A DNA stretch of 64,000 bases from positions 1-64,000 of the forward strand of contig JAPNUO010000001.1 of NCBI GenBank assembly GCA_026627065.1, written 5' to 3'. Below the pieces are notes generated by a model. That model ran no database searches and was not told where the DNA came from. It worked only from the letters and a program-made list of their open reading frames with translations. The position numbers were made by a program, and so were the translations under genes. Positions 16,254 through 24,844 of this stretch are shown here, piece by piece. Numbering within the stretch: position 1 is the first letter of the stretch; the number at the start of each line of letters is the position of its first letter. The stretch is from Bacillota bacterium. Lineage in GTDB: Bacteria > Bacillota > Sulfobacillia > Sulfobacillales > Sulfobacillaceae.

Positions 16254-17669
16254 GTGGCCAGCGCACCAAAGCGGCGTACTTTGACAGATCAACTGATCGG
16301 CCGCCAAATTCTCCTGCTGGCGTTTCTCCTTTTGGTGGTCGGATTAAGCCAGTATTTGATTTTGCGGGCCGTCCTCTTCGCTTCTACTGCGGCCACCCTA
16401 AGAGACGACATTTCCGTGTTGGCCCCCATTATTCACCATAGCCTGGCGGTGCATGGCATTGCCGGGTTTCATCGCATTGCTGATCTCTTGGTATCCAGAC
16501 TCAGGGCACCCGGCGTGGAAGTGGTCATTACCAATGCCCTGGGTCACGTAATGGCGTCGTCCGTCACGCTGCCGGCGGCAGCTCCTCCCCTTTACAATGC
16601 CCCCTACTTTATTTGGCACCACCGGGTGGTGGTCGACGCCGTCATTGGCAACCCCTATTATCCCAGCGGCTACGTGTGGCTTTTGGAATCCGTCGTGCCG
16701 ATTCACCATATTCTGCAGCGGGACGCGGAACTCTACGCGTTTTTAGCGTTTGCCGCGCTCATTGTGTCGGGGTGGCTCGGATCGCTGTCCGTCCGCCAAA
16801 CGCTGTGGCCGTTGCAGCAAATCCGCGAAAGCACCCAGCGCATTGCGTCCGGCGACTTTGGCCATGTGACCCGCATCGAGAACGCCCCAGCCGAACTTTA
16901 CGACTTGGGCGAGTCTATCAATCGCATGGCGAGTTCTCTTCAGGCCCTGTTTGCCCAGGAAAAAGCGTTGTCCGAGCAAATGCGCCGGTTTGTCGCCGAC
17001 GCCTCGCACGAACTGCGGACGCCCCTGACCGCCATCAATGGCTTCCTGGATCTCTTGTCCCGCGGGGAACTGACGCCGGAGGAAGCTGAACGGGGGCTCA
17101 AGGCCATCCGCAGTCAAGGGCAGCGCATGGGGCGGCTGGTGAACCAGCTGTTAACGCTCTCCCGCATTGACAACGCGCCGGAGTCTCAAGTGCATGTGGG
17201 GCCGGTGGCGGTGGATGGATGGCTGGCCGAGCTTCGGGGCGAGATCCAACGCCTCATTCAGCCGCGACCGCTCCATCTCGAAGTCGAAGCATGCATAGCC
17301 CTGGCCGATCCGGATCGCTTGACCGAGGTCCTGTTTAACCTCTTGGACAACATTCAGCACTATACGCCGCCCGAGACGCGCGTCGCGTTGCGCGCGGCCG
17401 CCCATGGCGAGACGGTGCAAATTATCGTGGAGGACACCGGACCTGGCATCCCCCTCGAAGACCTTCCGCACATCTTCGACCGCTTTTATCGCGGCGATCG
17501 CGCCCGCACATCGCGATCAGGCGGGAGCGGCCTGGGGCTGTCCATTGCGAAAAGCCTGATGGAAGCGCAAGGCGGGGCGATTGACGTGGAATCCAACAGT
17601 CCGCAGGGCGCCCGCTTTATCCTCACCTTGCCCCGAGTTGCCGAAAGGCCGGCGACCACCGCACCCTAG
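16254..17669 (+). CDS. Membrane sensor histidine kinase
   Basis: Read from GTG 16254 (471 residues), this is a HisKA/HATPase kinase. A first membrane helix spans about residues 17-41 (ILLLAFLLLVVGLSQYLIL), and an extracytoplasmic sensor of about 120 residues follows. A second helix lies near 160-178, then a HAMP linker (residues about 180-235). The H-box is DASHELRTPLTAING with phospho-His252, and the N, G1 and G2 boxes are NLLDN, EDTGPGIP and GSGLGLSI. It starts one base after the regulator stop. An earlier in-frame ATG at 16191 would lie inside the regulator gene and is rejected. The signal sensed is unknown. Confidence 0.93.
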   Translation: MASAPKRRTLTDQLIGRQILLLAFLLLVVGLSQYLILRAVLFASTAATLRDDISVLAPIIHHSLAVHGIAGFHRIADLLVSRLRAPGVEVVITNALGHVMASSVTLPAAAPPLYNAPYFIWHHRVVVDAVIGNPYYPSGYVWLLESVVPIHHILQRDAELYAFLAFAALIVSGWLGSLSVRQTLWPLQQIRESTQRIASGDFGHVTRIENAPAELYDLGESINRMASSLQALFAQEKALSEQMRRFVADASHELRTPLTAINGFLDLLSRGELTPEEAERGLKAIRSQGQRMGRLVNQLLTLSRIDNAPESQVHVGPVAVDGWLAELRGEIQRLIQPRPLHLEVEACIALADPDRLTEVLFNLLDNIQHYTPPETRVALRAAAHGETVQIIVEDTGPGIPLEDLPHIFDRFYRGDRARTSRSGGSGLGLSIAKSLMEAQGGAIDVESNSPQGARFILTLPRVAERPATTAP

Positions 17670-17769
17670 GCTTTGACCCGGATGGCCCATCCAAATTTGG
17701 AAGCGATTCATATTTTCTTCCTTGTCGGACACACTACGCACGATGACGGATGAGGATGAGGAGGATTGT

Positions 17770-18705
17770 ATGAGACGAGGGAGATATTTAGGAGCTCTCA
17801 GTGTGGGCGCTCTGACCTTGATGCTGAGTACCCCCGTGGCGGCCAGGACGCATATGCCGCTCTGGGATCATGGCTTTGAGACGGTCAGTGCGGTGACGCC
17901 GTCCACTGTGGTAATCAAGCACAGCGATGGCGTGGAGCAGCAAGTGGGCTTAAGTCAAGTGCAAGTCAGGGCCAGCGTCTATCCAGCGCCGGCAGCGATC
18001 CTGAAACCGGGCGAGCGGGTGTCGCTATGGGCCAATACGCCGAGTGCACTGGTGGTGGTGCATCCATCCGCTGTCGGCACGCTGGTCTCCTCTCCAGGAG
18101 GCTGGCAAGTGGCCACGAAGCATCGTGGCGTGGTGCAGTTGAGCGGGGCTCATCCCCTGTTGCTGGGACTGAAACAGCTTGCCGCTGGCGAGCGCGTCCT
18201 GACGTTTGGCCCGCGGCGCGGGGAGTCGGTGGAGGTGACCGCCGTGGCAGCGCGCCCGCTCATGGTTCGCACGGTGGTGGAGGCGACGACGCCAGAGCGG
18301 GTCACCCTCGCGTCGGATCAATACGGGACGCTGACATATACCCTGGGGTCCTTGCCGGCCTCCTTAAAAACCGCGGTGAGCCATTTGGCCCCCGGGCAAA
18401 TCGCGGTGGCGTGCCTGAATCCCTTAAATCGCCAGGTGCTGATGGTCTTTCAGGATCCGGCGGCCGCCTGGGCCAAAACCTTGGAGCGCGGAAGCGCGGG
18501 CGAGGTGGTGGCCGTGTCTCCCAAGGATCTCACCTTGACAAATCACTTGGGGACGGTCACCATTCCGCTCAACATGCCCACGGAAATCGAGTGGCCGGGC
18601 CATCCGCGTGCCTCGGCGACCGCGTTGACGCCGGGCACGCGCATTGTGGCCGTGCGCGAGTCCAGCGGGAAACTCAAAGTGCTGGTTTTAAGCCCGACGC
18701 CGTGA
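17770..18705 (+). CDS. Secreted protein of unknown function
   Basis: The 311-residue protein has an N-terminal signal peptide (MRRGRYLGALSVGALTLMLS, cleavage probably after PVAARTH-type residues) and no further membrane segment. The mature part is rich in beta-strand-like Val/Thr segments, with three similar stretches (VVIKHSDGVEQQVGL, VTLASDQYGTLTYTL and LTLTNHLGTVTIPL) that suggest repeated small beta domains. AGGAGG precedes the ATG at 17770. It lies 100 bases after the kinase gene and is likely its target or co-regulated partner. I do not recognise a family. Confidence 0.75.
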   Translation: MRRGRYLGALSVGALTLMLSTPVAARTHMPLWDHGFETVSAVTPSTVVIKHSDGVEQQVGLSQVQVRASVYPAPAAILKPGERVSLWANTPSALVVVHPSAVGTLVSSPGGWQVATKHRGVVQLSGAHPLLLGLKQLAAGERVLTFGPRRGESVEVTAVAARPLMVRTVVEATTPERVTLASDQYGTLTYTLGSLPASLKTAVSHLAPGQIAVACLNPLNRQVLMVFQDPAAAWAKTLERGSAGEVVAVSPKDLTLTNHLGTVTIPLNMPTEIEWPGHPRASATALTPGTRIVAVRESSGKLKVLVLSPTP

Positions 18706-18742
18706 GGGATACGCGGGCCAGGCCCTAAGCCTGGTCCGCTCT

Positions 18743-18774
18743 CGCACGAGAACGGGCAGAAGAATTCTCGTGCG
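18743..18774 (+). terminator. Hairpin after the secreted-protein gene
   Basis: CGCACGAGAA and TTCTCGTGCG form a perfect 10-bp stem with a 12-base loop, 38 bases after the stop codon. There is no T tract, so it may be a weak terminator or an mRNA-stabilising hairpin. Confidence 0.55.
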
Positions 18775-18868
18775 CCGGCTAGCCAGTCCGGCAGAGCCTT
18801 TTCTTGGGAGCGGGGGTTGGTTATACTAAATCTGGCATATGCCCATAACGCACGGGGGAGGTTTTGAG

Positions 18869-19468
18869 ATGGCAGACAAGCGGGAATACAAGGACCTGAA
18901 GAGCTCTTGCCTGACGATGGATGGCATCAGCAAGGAAGAAATTGACCAGCATTACGGCATTCTCTACAAGGGATATGTCAACAAGCTCAACGAAATCCGC
19001 AGCAAAATGGAAACGGTCGATTTTTCCGCGGCCAACCAGTCGTACAGTGAGCTTCGGGGATTAAAGACGGAAGAGGTCTTCTGTCTTAACGGCACCAAGT
19101 TGCACGAATGGTATTTTGACAACCTGGGCGGCAAGGGCGGAGAGGCCTACGGGCGGATTCGGGAACTCATTGACCGGGATTTTGGATCATACGCCAAGTT
19201 CGAAACGGAGTTTAAGGCGACCGGGCTGGCTGTGCGCGGTTGGGTGGTGCTGGCGTATGATCTGGACGATGAGAAATTGCACATTTACGGGCAGGACGCG
19301 CACAACGTGGGCGTGCCCTGGGGCGCGTATCCTTTGCTGATTCTCGACGTCTATGAGCACGCCTACGGGATTGACTACGGCGTCAAGCGTGCTCCATACA
19401 TTGACGCGTTCATGAAAAACATCGACTGGGACGAGGTCAACCAGCGCCTCGCCAAGTACCACATTTAA
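18869..19468 (+). CDS. Fe/Mn-type superoxide dismutase, divergent
   Basis: The 199-residue protein keeps the four metal ligands of the Fe/Mn superoxide dismutase family: His28 (EIDQHYG), His79 (KLHEWYF), Asp160 and His164 (LDVYEHAY). The surrounding sequence is unusual. The HHxKHH stretch of typical enzymes is replaced by HYGILYKGY, and the N-terminus starts MADKREYKDL. It should dismutate superoxide in the cytoplasm, as no signal peptide is present. ATG 18869 is supported by GGGGGAGG. A TATACT box lies at about 18822-18827. Catalytic competence is likely but not certain. Confidence 0.82.
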   Translation: MADKREYKDLKSSCLTMDGISKEEIDQHYGILYKGYVNKLNEIRSKMETVDFSAANQSYSELRGLKTEEVFCLNGTKLHEWYFDNLGGKGGEAYGRIRELIDRDFGSYAKFETEFKATGLAVRGWVVLAYDLDDEKLHIYGQDAHNVGVPWGAYPLLILDVYEHAYGIDYGVKRAPYIDAFMKNIDWDEVNQRLAKYHI

Positions 19469-19484
19469 CCGGCAACATAACCAA

Positions 19485-19518
19485 AAGAAACCCGGGGAAC
19501 GGCTCCTCCGGGTTTCTT
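19485..19518 (+). terminator. Bidirectional rho-independent terminator
   Basis: AAGAAACCCGG and CCGGGTTTCTT form an 11-bp stem with pyrimidine-rich tails on both strands. It sits between the convergent superoxide dismutase and SPFH-protein genes and can serve both. Confidence 0.88.
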
Positions 19519-19532
19519 CTTCAGTCAGCCGG

Positions 19533-20495
19533 CTACGGCGTATTGATGCCTTGAATGGCGGCAATGAGGCTGCCTAGGTTCTGCAGTTCGGCGGGAAGCA
19601 CAATTTTGGTCGCCGGTGACTGGCCGATGGCCGCCAACGTTTCCATTTGCTTGAGCTGCAGCACCGTGCGAATGCGATCGGCATTCCAGCCCTGTCCGGC
19701 TTCCTCGGCGAGATTCAAGATGGCTTCGTTGACCATGCGGACGGCATCGGCCTGGGCTTGCGCCAATTTGCGCACCGCTTCGGCTTCCCCCTCGGCCTCC
19801 ATGACCCGCGTTTGCCGGGTGGCTTCGGCGCGCAGCAGCAAGGCTTGTTTTTCTCCTTCGGCTTTCGCGATGGCTGCCTGCTTGGCGCCCTCCGATTCCA
19901 AGATGGCGGCTTCCTTGGCCCCTTGGGCTTGCTCAATGGCCGCCAGTTTATTGGCATCGGCCTTCTTCTGAGCCTCCATGGCCTGTTGCATTTCTTTCGG
20001 CAGATCCACCTGCCGGATGGAGGCCTGTACGATGCGAATGCCCCAGCTTCCGGTGGCTTCGTCCAATTCCTGCCGCAATTTCGCGTTGATTTGTTCGCGG
20101 TGGGTCATGACTTCGGCCAGTTTGCGCTGCCCCACTTCCGATCGCAAGGTAGAGGAGACAATATTCTTGATGGCCAGTTCGGGATTTTGAATTTCGTAGG
20201 CAAAGAGCTTGGCGTCCACGACCTGATAAATGAAATACGCATCGATGACGGGCGAGACGTTGTCAGCCGTAATCACCGGCTCCGGGTCGAGGTTGACGGT
20301 GACCGACTTGGTGCTCACCAAAAGCACCGAATCGACTAACGGCAACTTGACGACTAAGCCCGGCGTGGCTTCGCGGTGAAATCGTCCAAGGCGCTGGACC
20401 AAGCCAAGCGAGCCTTGCGGCACAACGCGCAAGACCCCGCGCGCCAACAGTCCGACGACGACCACCGCGATGGCAAGATCAATAAGGGCGTTCAA
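19533..20495 (-). CDS. SPFH/stomatin-like membrane protein
   Basis: The protein of 320 residues starts at TTG 20495, where AAAGGAGG lies seven bases upstream. It has one N-terminal membrane helix (LIDLAIAVVVVGLLARGVL) and an SPFH/band-7 domain (LVQRLGRFHREATPGL through STLRSEVG). A long alanine/glutamate-rich coiled-coil follows, with repeated QAAIAKAEGEKQA-type segments. Such proteins assemble into membrane-microdomain scaffolds. The TTG overlaps the stop of a short NfeD-like gene by four bases, the classic pairing of SPFH and NfeD proteins. Upstream in-frame starts would run into the NfeD gene. Confidence 0.92.
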   Translation of the reverse strand: MNALIDLAIAVVVVGLLARGVLRVVPQGSLGLVQRLGRFHREATPGLVVKLPLVDSVLLVSTKSVTVNLDPEPVITADNVSPVIDAYFIYQVVDAKLFAYEIQNPELAIKNIVSSTLRSEVGQRKLAEVMTHREQINAKLRQELDEATGSWGIRIVQASIRQVDLPKEMQQAMEAQKKADANKLAAIEQAQGAKEAAILESEGAKQAAIAKAEGEKQALLLRAEATRQTRVMEAEGEAEAVRKLAQAQADAVRMVNEAILNLAEEAGQGWNADRIRTVLQLKQMETLAAIGQSPATKIVLPAELQNLGSLIAAIQGINTP

Positions 20496-20716
20496 CGAGT
20501 TCCCTCCTTTTGCGGGAGAACCACGAGGACCAGACTCGCGCGGTCGACGACCATGGCCTGCGTGCCCGGCGTCAGCGCCATCGGCCAATCCGTCTCGGCG
20601 GACCAAAGCTGCCCGGCCACTTTGACGACGCCTAAGCCGGAACGCTCGGGCGGTATGGTTTCCATAACGATGCCGCTTTGGCCAATCAATCGATCTAACG
20701 CTGGTTGATATGGCAT
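20492..20716 (-). CDS. Short NfeD-like protein (OB-fold domain only)
   Basis: This 74-residue protein corresponds to the C-terminal soluble OB-fold of NfeD: GQSGIVMETIPPERSGLGVVKVAGQLWSA is broken into the usual glycine-rich beta pattern and ends with VVLP. It lacks both the ClpP-like protease part and the membrane helices, as in short NfeD variants. It is translationally coupled to the SPFH gene through a TTGA overlap, which supports the identification more than its own short sequence does. Confidence 0.8.
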   Translation of the reverse strand: MPYQPALDRLIGQSGIVMETIPPERSGLGVVKVAGQLWSAETDWPMALTPGTQAMVVDRASLVLVVLPQKEGTR

Positions 20717-20782
20717 GTGAATCCCTCGCTTAACACCATCATACTCTGATCTGAGCGAGGAACGCGAAAATTGTGAAGGATC

Positions 20783-21556
20783 TTACGCCCTCGAGGCAAT
20801 TTCCAGCACCGCTCGATGGGCAGCGTCCCAGAGGTGACCGCGAACTCTCAGCGCTTGAAGCGCGGTTTCGCGGGCCTCGTCGAGGCGGCGCGGGTCGTTG
20901 TGGCACAAAAGTTCCACCATCCGGCTGGCGCGGGGCCCGTGCTGCCCTTCGTCGACCTCAATATGGCGATTCAGGTAATACAAAAACCGCTGGACCGGCG
21001 CCCCTTGTTGGCTGAGCGTGAGGACCAACGGCCGGAACATGGCGGGAATGATGTCTTCGCGGCCGAAGAAGAAGGCAGCGGCAATGCGGTGAAGTGCCTG
21101 CGAGTCGATGAGGTCAAAGTCGAACCGCAAGAACGCGCGAACCGCCGACGGCAGCTCCAGCCCATCCACAGCCTCTTGCCACGAGGCGCCCCGCGCTAGG
21201 GCATTCACCAGTTGGTCGATCAAGTGCGTGTCGGCGCCGCATTCAAGCATGGCTTGACGGTACAGCTCGAAATGACTCATGTATCCGCCGAGACCGTCTT
21301 CGTCCGATTCTTCGCCGAGGACAATCTCGTTGATGAGCCGGGCGGCCTCCCGATCGTCAGGGGGGATCCAGGGCACCTGGAGGGTGGTCAGCGCGCGTTG
21401 CAGCGCCTTCAACAGCGACATAAAGTCCCACACCGCAAACACGTGGTATTCCATAAACCGGCGAATCCGGGGGAGGTTCGTCACATCGCGGTATACCGGA
21501 TGGGTCAGGAGGTATTCCCGCGCTTCGCGGAGGGCGTTGTCATCAGCAAAGTCCAT
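20783..21556 (-). CDS. DUF3050 family protein (haem-oxygenase-like fold)
   Basis: The 257-residue protein carries the DUF3050 signature FMEYHVFAVWDFMSLLKALQ near residue 40 and a later DEGQHGP motif, with histidines and glutamates placed as in the haem-oxygenase-like di-iron fold. The function of the family is not established. ATG 21556 is favoured over GTG 21565, because GAGGTG lies just before the ATG. It is a single gene oriented with the phosphoesterase gene upstream, separated from it by 55 bases. Confidence 0.8.
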   Translation of the reverse strand: MDFADDNALREAREYLLTHPVYRDVTNLPRIRRFMEYHVFAVWDFMSLLKALQRALTTLQVPWIPPDDREAARLINEIVLGEESDEDGLGGYMSHFELYRQAMLECGADTHLIDQLVNALARGASWQEAVDGLELPSAVRAFLRFDFDLIDSQALHRIAAAFFFGREDIIPAMFRPLVLTLSQQGAPVQRFLYYLNRHIEVDEGQHGPRASRMVELLCHNDPRRLDEARETALQALRVRGHLWDAAHRAVLEIASRA

Positions 21557-21611
21557 AGCGGTCACCTCGCGCTCTCTGCCCTCCAGTCTAACACATCGCC
21601 CAATTTTCGTG

Positions 21612-22679
21612 TCAACGGCGCGGCGTCAGGAGAGGAGTCAGGAGCGTCACGGCGGGCGAGCGGGTATGCCCTAAGTATGGGAGGCGAAATCCCGCCTCGA
21701 TGGTTTTCAGGAGGTTGTAGTGGTCGGCCCAAAGGTGGACGTGCGGCGGTTGCCGCCTTCCCGGAATGATCGCGATCAAGGGAACAGGGCCCCCGCCCAC
21801 AGGAATGCCGAGAATGCGGGGGGCGAGCGGGCCCCAGCTCAGCCAGCGCTTCCAGGCCGCCAAATTCCAGAGGCTGGACGGCATATTGGCTTCGTCCCAA
21901 GTGATAAAGAGGACACTGTGGCCGCGAAAGGCGGAAGAATGGGTGATCTGGGGGACGAGCCAGCGCAAGAAGCGGTCGCCGTCGCGCGCGGCCAGTGCGG
22001 GACGATTGCTGGGACAGGACCGGGAACCGGGCGGCTGGCCGTGCATATCGTCGCAGAGGTTGGGCGTGATCCAAACAAAGCGGGGCACTTGCCCGGTATG
22101 GAGTTCCCGCACCAGGATGCGAAGCGGGACGACATGGCTGGCGTCGTGCTGTCGAACGGAGGTGAAGAGCATAAACGGGTCGTGTTTTTTAGCGTACAGG
22201 GCATTGATCGGCATCACCGTGGGATTTTGGCCCCGCGGCTCGGGGTACCAGTTGCCGGAGTAGCCTCTGTAGGGCAAACTCTGCATGACCGCCTCCCAGC
22301 TGATGTGACGGCGATTGAGTTCTTCGGCCAACGTTGGGCCGGAAAACGTTTGATCGGGATTGTCGCTATGGGTGCCGAACGTGCGGCCGGCGAGGAGCGC
22401 GAGGTAATTGGGCAAACTGACATGAGTCACGCCATAATATGCGGCATCGTATCCATCCGCCTGCATCAGGTGGTGAATGTACGGCGTGTTCGCGCCGGTC
22501 AGCGTGTTGGGCGCGTGATTTTCCATGACCACCAGGAAGACGTGGGACAAGACCGGCACCCGCTGGCGCGGGGGGACCGACGGCGGATGGGTCGGCCAAG
22601 CAAGATAGAAGCCGAGAAGAAGTGCCAAAAGGCCCAGCGCCAGGACTAGCCGGGCCGGCCACGCGCACCATCGCTTCAT
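21612..22679 (-). CDS. Secreted or membrane-anchored phosphoesterase family protein
   Basis: The 355-residue protein starts with a signal or anchor sequence (LVLALGLLALLLGFYLAWP) and continues with the phosphoesterase family core found in acid phosphatases and phospholipases C. HVFLVVMENHAPNTL contains the metal-binding Glu-Asn pair, VSLPNYLALLAG carries the Ser/Thr nucleophile region, FITWDEAN is the second metal site and WADHYNLLKTIE is near the end. It should hydrolyse phosphomonoesters or phospholipids outside the membrane. The start is placed at ATG 22679, directly before the hydrophobic segment. Confidence 0.85.
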   Translation of the reverse strand: MKRWCAWPARLVLALGLLALLLGFYLAWPTHPPSVPPRQRVPVLSHVFLVVMENHAPNTLTGANTPYIHHLMQADGYDAAYYGVTHVSLPNYLALLAGRTFGTHSDNPDQTFSGPTLAEELNRRHISWEAVMQSLPYRGYSGNWYPEPRGQNPTVMPINALYAKKHDPFMLFTSVRQHDASHVVPLRILVRELHTGQVPRFVWITPNLCDDMHGQPPGSRSCPSNRPALAARDGDRFLRWLVPQITHSSAFRGHSVLFITWDEANMPSSLWNLAAWKRWLSWGPLAPRILGIPVGGGPVPLIAIIPGRRQPPHVHLWADHYNLLKTIEAGFRLPYLGHTRSPAVTLLTPLLTPRR

Positions 22680-23290
22680 GGACACGGTTTCCCCACTTCG
22701 CTGCCTTTGGCAGCCCCTTGCACCCCAACCGGACAAGAACTCATCGGACTTCGCCCCGCATTGATTTGCTGCTCGCGTGCCGAGACCGCTGAGGTCATGG
22801 GCACAAAATCGGAGACCATCCCCACCGGATGTCCACGGCTTCTCCTGGACCGCTTGGCCTTTGGATGCTGCCGACGGTGAAGTTTCCGGACGGCGAGACT
22901 CCCAGGCATGCAATGGCGCCCCTCGTGTCTGCCGCAGCGCCAGGGGAAGGATCTCCGTCTATTCGTTAGCGGCATCCCCAGGTGGGGTGGTGGAGCCGAA
23001 CCCTCTGGCGTTCCTTAACGCCCAACGCGTCTTGGCGGGTTACCACACACGTCCTAAAATTGCGGCCCTCCCGTCCCCAGCCGCCCGTCTTCGACCCATG
23101 CGCTGCTGAACTGCGCCATGCTGGGCTTCCCGCGTTGATTACCTATGGTATCATAACCGCTCTGGCCGAGGGAAACGCCCGCGGCGCTGAACCCTTGGAT
23201 CGTATCCGGTTTTGCCGGGGAGGGTCCAGAAGACTGGGGCAGAGGGAGCTATCCTTGGTATAATAAGTCGCAATGAGCGGAGGTGAGGGA
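22680..23290 (+). other. Intergenic region before the MetX-like gene
   Basis: About 610 bases without a supportable gene. The frames that are open here are short and without ribosome sites. Near its end lies an extended -10 promoter at 23256-23264. I looked for a SAM-riboswitch core because of the methionine-type gene downstream and did not see one. Confidence 0.55.
23256..23264 (+). promoter_or_regulatory. Extended -10 promoter of the MetX-like gene
   Basis: TGGTATAAT is a perfect -10 hexamer with the TGn extension, 27 bases before the GTG start. No clear -35 hexamer is visible, which is acceptable for an extended -10 promoter. Confidence 0.6.
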
Positions 23291-24394
23291 GTGCAGTCCA
23301 AGACAACCGGCCGGGTATGGCCCTGGCAGGCCCAGCAGGGGTTTCCCTGGCCTGGCGTTCGCTATTTCGCGGGACCCGAGGCGCTGGTGACGGATTCGGG
23401 CGCGATCCTGCCCGAGTGGCAACTGGTTTATGAGGAGTGGGGGAGCCCCGAAGGGATGCCGGTTGTGATTTTTCATGCCCTCACAGGCGATAGCCACGTG
23501 GCCGCTCACGGGGCCGGCGATCCTCCCGGATGGTGGAACGACGTTTTAGGGCCGGACGGAGGGGTGGACTTGGACAAGTACCGCGTCCTCTGCTTCAACG
23601 TGCTGGGAGGCGCCATGGGGTCTACCGGTCCGTCGTCGCTGGCGGCCGATGGCCGGCCATGGGGCAGTCGGTTTCCGGCGCTTACCTTGTTCGACATGGT
23701 GCGCGCCGCCCATTTTTTGATGCAGGCGTGGAGCGCACAACCCATTCGGCTGATTGGCGGATCGATGGGAGGCATGATGGCTTACGCGTACACTGCCCTC
23801 TATCCTGAGCATGTGCGGGCGGTCATGGCCATTGGCGCGCCGATCCGGCACGAGCCGTGGGCCATTGCCTACCACGCGGTCGGGCGGGCCGCTATCTTCC
23901 GCGATCCGGCCTTTCGCGGCGGCGATTATTACGATGGCCCGTTCCCTGAGCTCGGATTGGCCACGGCGCGCATGGCCGACATGATCTCGTATCAGCATCC
24001 CCGCTCCATGCAGCAAAAATTTGGCCGGCGGCGCCGCGGCTCTACGGTGGACGACTACGAGGTCGTCTCCTACTTAACCTATCAAGGGAACAAGCTGGTG
24101 AGCCGGTTTGACGCCAATACCTATGTCACGCTGACGCGGGCCATGGATGATTTTGCGCTCGAGTGGCACCATATCGAACGCTTGAAGGATGCCTTGGTGT
24201 GGATGGTGGGCATCGAAAGCGATCTGCTGTACCTGCCGGAAGAGATCGAGGCCCACTATCAGGAACTGGTGAGGGCGCGGATACCAACGCGGTTGAGTTG
24301 GCTGAAAGGGCCATGGGGGCATGACACCTTTCTGGTGGAGCAAGGACAGATGAGCGAACTTATCGCCGCATTTCTTGAAGAAACGGCCCGTTAA
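23291..24394 (+). CDS. Homoserine O-acetyltransferase-like alpha/beta hydrolase (MetX family)
   Basis: The 367-residue protein has the MetX pattern: FHALTGDSHVAAH, the strongly conserved NVLGGAMGSTGPSS, the nucleophile Ser in IGGSMGGMMA, a late Asp in GIESDLLY and the catalytic His in WGHDTFLVE. The family acylates homoserine (or serine) with acetyl-CoA or succinyl-CoA at the entry to methionine synthesis. GTG 23291 is preferred over ATG 23273 because GGAGGTGAG precedes it. Acyl donor and acceptor cannot be decided here. A PLP enzyme that could use the product is encoded 12 kb away. Confidence 0.82.
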   Translation: MQSKTTGRVWPWQAQQGFPWPGVRYFAGPEALVTDSGAILPEWQLVYEEWGSPEGMPVVIFHALTGDSHVAAHGAGDPPGWWNDVLGPDGGVDLDKYRVLCFNVLGGAMGSTGPSSLAADGRPWGSRFPALTLFDMVRAAHFLMQAWSAQPIRLIGGSMGGMMAYAYTALYPEHVRAVMAIGAPIRHEPWAIAYHAVGRAAIFRDPAFRGGDYYDGPFPELGLATARMADMISYQHPRSMQQKFGRRRRGSTVDDYEVVSYLTYQGNKLVSRFDANTYVTLTRAMDDFALEWHHIERLKDALVWMVGIESDLLYLPEEIEAHYQELVRARIPTRLSWLKGPWGHDTFLVEQGQMSELIAAFLEETAR

Positions 24395-24406
24395 GGAGGC
24401 TTCTCG

Positions 24407-24844
24407 GTGACAGCCAAGGCGGTGAGGTTTAATCGCCGGCACTACCTCATTCAAACGCGTGACACCTTGTGGTGGGCGACCCACGTAGAGTGGGGGGACA
24501 AGGCGCTCCGGTTTTGGGCGCGCGATAGGTTTGGCCGGCCCGCGGTCTTTTGCCTGCCTTATGCCGCAGTCCGCGTGGTGGAAGAGCGCGATCCGGACAT
24601 CCTGCCGCGCCGGCGGCGGCCCCGCCGACCCATGACCGGAGGGCGACTGCTGGCCGACGAACCCCAGGGGAGGAGAAGAGGGATTGAGAGACGCCATGGG
24701 CGAGACTTCCGGACGCGTTTCGCCGACAGTCTGGCAGGATCGCGCGGGCGCCGACTACCTCGTGCGGATGGCCGAACCGCGCGACGCCGGAGCGCTCGTC
24801 GCCCTGCTCAACGAAGTCGGGCGGGAAGAGATCTTTATTGCTGA
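24407..24844 (+). CDS. Small hypothetical protein with a long overlap into the next gene
   Basis: A GTG with AAGGAGG eight bases upstream begins this frame 12 bases after the MetX-like gene. The first about 90 residues (TAKAVRFNRRHYLIQTRD, then tryptophan-rich segments) look like a real small soluble protein. The last about 53 residues overlap the acetyltransferase gene in another frame and are an arginine-rich string, as expected of a shadow. The true gene may end earlier through a frameshift, or it may overlap as it stands. No family is recognised. Confidence 0.5.
   Translation: MTAKAVRFNRRHYLIQTRDTLWWATHVEWGDKALRFWARDRFGRPAVFCLPYAAVRVVEERDPDILPRRRRPRRPMTGGRLLADEPQGRRRGIERRHGRDFRTRFADSLAGSRGRRLPRADGRTARRRSARRPAQRSRAGRDLYC

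Noticed and set aside
23050..23290. SAM riboswitch upstream of the MetX-like gene
   Set aside because: The conserved junction sequences were not found; only an extended -10 promoter is supported.
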